8,492 nucleotides of DNA from Cryomorphaceae bacterium. Lineage in GTDB: Bacteria; Bacteroidota; Bacteroidia; Flavobacteriales; Schleiferiaceae. The position numbers and the translations under genes are program-made. Position 1 is the first letter of the stretch. The number at the start of each line of letters is the position of its first letter. This document shows, piece by piece, positions 6,920 through 8,492 of the stretch. The notes under the pieces are model-generated. The model saw nothing but the letters and a program-made list of their open reading frames with translations. It had not been told where the DNA came from and did no database searches. Where the stretch lies: assembly GCA_003507115.1 (NCBI GenBank), contig DNWN01000020.1:1-8492 (forward strand). Reading direction: 5' to 3'.

Positions 6920-6934
6920 CCACGGATTGCGTGG
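6920..6934 (-). terminator. Small inverted repeat after the acyltransferase gene (weak terminator or operator)
   Basis: A perfect 5-bp stem with a 5-base loop (CCACG-CAATC-CGTGG on the minus strand) lies about 14 bp past the acyltransferase stop. The stem is GC-rich but short, and the downstream sequence CTACCTTTGT is not a convincing U-tract, so termination would be weak. The hairpin sits 2 bp upstream of the candidate -7 element, so it could equally be an operator or a chance palindrome. Confidence 0.25.
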
Positions 6935-6948
6935 ATTTAGGTCCTTCA

Positions 6949-7665
6949 TCAGGGATTTACCCGATCCCCCATCCAGGTGCGCACGGACTCCAACAAGGCT
7001 TCACCGTCTGCATTCCGCATAGGCGGGCCGATGTGCACATTCACATGCCAAGTTGGTCGGCGCATCATGCGCAGCACGTGAGGGACAAATTTTTCTTCCC
7101 CTATCCAGGCCATGGCGGGGTCACTGTAATTCAGCACAAATGGAATGATGGGGAGATCCAGTTCTGCCGCCGTGTAAAACATTCCGGGATTGAACGGAAG
7201 CAAGCCCTCTCCTGTGGTGGTGCCCTCCGGGAAGACCACGGGACTCATGCCTTGTTGAATGCGGTCTGCCAAGGCTTGACGCGCGGCACGGCGAGAATCT
7301 TTGTCGCTACGCTGCACGAATACGGCATCCACCGCCTGGGCCGCCCAACCGATGAGAGGCCATTTTTTGACTTCCGCTTTCCCTAAGAATATGGTGGGAG
7401 TGGCACTAAACACGAACAGGATATCCGCATAGCTGCGGTGATTCCCCATGAGGATGGCCGCCTCGGTCGGACAGCTTCCTTCTTGCACACGAACCTGAAT
7501 GCCCATAGCGAAAAGGAAAATGGCGCGCCATGTTTTGAACAGTCCATGACGGAATCCCACAGGCAGCCTTAAAAATTTCGCCATGATTAATAGCGGCACC
7601 AGCACCAAAAATCCGGACACCAGGAACCAAAGCAATCGGTAGATAAATCGAATCCAGCCTAACAT
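6949..7665 (-). CDS. 1-acyl-sn-glycerol-3-phosphate acyltransferase family protein (PlsC type)
   Basis: Lysophospholipid acyltransferase-family enzyme, 238 aa, expected at the inner face of the cytoplasmic membrane. It would transfer an acyl chain to lysophosphatidic acid or a related lysolipid. A hydrophobic N-terminal segment (about 8-28) would anchor it. The catalytic HX4D motif is NHRSYAD (His76 to Asp81). Further family blocks are FLGKAEVKKWPLIGW near 93-107, AVFVQRSDKDSR near 114-125 and the substrate-binding FPEGTTTG at 145-152. PIIPFVLNY follows at about 172-180. All catalytic residues are present and the length is typical. It starts 3 bp after the TerC-family gene stop, so the two are probably co-transcribed. 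PlsC itself is the simplest reading. Acylation of ornithine lipids or another acceptor by a paralogue is possible. Confidence 0.92.
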   Translation of the reverse strand: MLGWIRFIYRLLWFLVSGFLVLVPLLIMAKFLRLPVGFRHGLFKTWRAIFLFAMGIQVRVQEGSCPTEAAILMGNHRSYADILFVFSATPTIFLGKAEVKKWPLIGWAAQAVDAVFVQRSDKDSRRAARQALADRIQQGMSPVVFPEGTTTGEGLLPFNPGMFYTAAELDLPIIPFVLNYSDPAMAWIGEEKFVPHVLRMMRRPTWHVNVHIGPPMRNADGEALLESVRTWMGDRVNP

Positions 7666-7668
7666 ATC

Positions 7669-8379
7669 TCAAGTGCGGGTTTTACCCCGCATGTTGAGGA
7701 CTTCCACACCCAACGAGAAGCCCACCGCCGCATAGATATAGGATTTGGGGACGTGGTAGCCCGCCGATTCCGCCACCAAGAGGACCCCAATCAGAATTAA
7801 AAATGCCAAAGCCAATATTTGCAGAGAAGGGTGCCGTTCAATGAGATTCGCTACGGGGCCACTAAACGTGAGCATCACGATCATCGCCACGACGATGGCT
7901 GCAATCATGATGGGCAAGTCTTGAGTCATCCCAATCGCCGTCAAAATGCTGTCAAAACTGAACACTATGTCGAGCAACGCAATTTGCAGGATAATTGCCG
8001 AAAAGGCCGTTTGCACCTTCATATCTTGCCCGTGCTTGGCGCCCCCTGCTTCCACGATTTCATAGATTTCTCGGGTCGATTTCTGAATCAAAAAGGCCCC
8101 ACCCAAAAAGAGTACGGTGTCTCTCCCATTGATGCCATATCCAAAGAGATGCATGAAAGGCTCGGTCATGCCAATGATCCATGTAATAGACAGCAGCATC
8201 AAAATACGGAAGATGAGTGCCAACCCTATGCCCATGGTACGTGCCTTGGGCCGAATGTCTTCGGGCAACTTGTTCGTCAAAATGCTAATGAAGATGATGT
8301 TGTCGATGCCCAAAACGATTTCCAAAAAGGAAAGCGTCAAAAACGCAAACAAGGTTTCGAGGGTCAGGAGGTGTTCCAC
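7669..8379 (-). CDS. TerC-family integral membrane protein
   Basis: Polytopic inner-membrane protein of the TerC family (PF03741), 236 aa. Members have been linked to metal-ion handling, including manganese efflux in some bacteria, and to tellurite resistance. The two signature acidic motifs inside membrane helices are present: EIVLGIDNIIFI at about 20-31 and LLDIVFSFDSI at about 135-145. About seven hydrophobic segments are visible (near 8-32, 49-71, 88-98, 127-147, 156-178, 187-203 and 214-228). The start codon is GTG at 8379. An in-frame TAA lies four codons upstream, and the next in-frame ATG is at residue 50, inside the conserved region, so the GTG is well supported. The acyltransferase gene follows after 3 bp. 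No ion-binding domain is attached, so this is the short, stand-alone form. The transported ion, if any, is not determinable here. Confidence 0.93.
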   Translation of the reverse strand: MEHLLTLETLFAFLTLSFLEIVLGIDNIIFISILTNKLPEDIRPKARTMGIGLALIFRILMLLSITWIIGMTEPFMHLFGYGINGRDTVLFLGGAFLIQKSTREIYEIVEAGGAKHGQDMKVQTAFSAIILQIALLDIVFSFDSILTAIGMTQDLPIMIAAIVVAMIVMLTFSGPVANLIERHPSLQILALAFLILIGVLLVAESAGYHVPKSYIYAAVGFSLGVEVLNMRGKTRT

Positions 8380-8492
8380 TGTGCGGGATTAGAGAGGTAA
8401 AGATAGTCGGTTAGCCTGAATGCTAGAGGGCTAGAGGGCTAGAGGGCTGGGCAAAGCAACGGAAAGTTCCGGCGCGCAGCGAAGGTCCACCA
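8380..8492. other. Non-coding stretch upstream of the TerC-family gene
   Basis: No gene can be supported here. Short frames entering from the right edge on the minus strand all end within the tandem repeat. A minus-strand TATCTTTA at 8405-8398 is a 7-of-8 match to TAnnTTTG and could be the -7 element of the TerC-family gene, without a clear -33 partner. The rightmost 45 bp are GC-rich (AAAGTTCCGGCGCGCAGCG). They end in CCACCA at the window edge, but I see no tRNA arms. Confidence 0.4.
8423..8446. repeat. Tandem repeat, 3 perfect copies of CTAGAGGG
   Basis: Three contiguous identical 8-bp units occupy 8423-8430, 8431-8438 and 8439-8446, with a degenerate trace (CTGGGC) after the last. Each unit contains the palindrome CTAG, so TAG occurs on both strands in each copy. 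Because 8 is not a multiple of 3, the three copies put a stop codon in all six reading frames. The repeat lies about 45 bp upstream of the TerC-family start. Confidence 0.95.

Noticed and set aside
6931..7386. Plus-strand open frame of 151 aa
   Set aside because: Antisense to the acyltransferase gene, whose catalytic motifs are intact. No family signal in the antisense product.
7819..8400. Plus-strand open frame of 193 aa
   Set aside because: Antisense shadow of the TerC-family gene. Its composition (His/Gln/Asn/Arg-rich) is the usual mirror of a hydrophobic protein.
8470..8492. Possible tRNA 3' end because the window finishes in CCACCA
   Set aside because: No T-arm (GTTCRA stem-loop) or acceptor pairing is visible in the preceding bases, so the CCA is probably chance.
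1..8492. Insertion sequence, prophage or CRISPR content
   Set aside because: No transposase, integrase, phage gene, paired long inverted repeats or spaced direct repeats were seen on either strand.

Overview
All coding sequence that I can support lies on the minus strand, so transcription runs from the right edge towards position 1. GC content looks close to 50% by eye (not computed). Three things suggest a Bacteroidota bacterium: a multi-SLBB export protein with a plain signal peptide and a 'KKGMSEAELRKLK'-type N-terminal helix, few recognisable Shine-Dalgarno sequences, and upstream matches to the TAnnTTTG promoter element known from that phylum. This is inference. I cannot name the genus.

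Right-hand block (8492-6949): a short non-coding stretch carries a 3 x 8 bp tandem repeat. It is followed by a two-gene unit, a TerC-family membrane protein (GTG start) and a PlsC-type acyltransferase, separated by 3 bp. These look like ordinary envelope or housekeeping genes. A 120-bp gap with a small hairpin and a possible promoter separates them from the next block.

Main block (6828-1): a compact polysaccharide assembly cluster. In order of transcription it contains a small exported protein of unknown function; a class I SAM methyltransferase; a 748-aa protein that joins a Wzx-type flippase to a complete GT2 glycosyltransferase; an 82-aa unknown protein; a short PglC/WcaJ-type initiating sugar-phosphate transferase; an AmsE-like GT2 glycosyltransferase; and an outer-membrane SLBB (Wza-like) export protein cut by the left edge. 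Three junctions are 4-bp ATGA overlaps, one is a 3-bp gap and one a 17-bp overlap, which suggests translational coupling. The only larger internal gap lies just before the sugar transferase.

Inferred working order: the sugar transferase loads the first sugar phosphate onto undecaprenyl phosphate, the GT2 enzymes extend the unit, the methyltransferase may methylate a sugar, the flippase moves the lipid-linked unit across the inner membrane, and the SLBB protein takes part in export through the outer membrane. No Wzy polymerase or Wzc-type co-polymerase is present. They would lie beyond the left edge or elsewhere. The most unusual item is the flippase-glycosyltransferase fusion. I saw no mobile element, CRISPR array, tRNA or rRNA.
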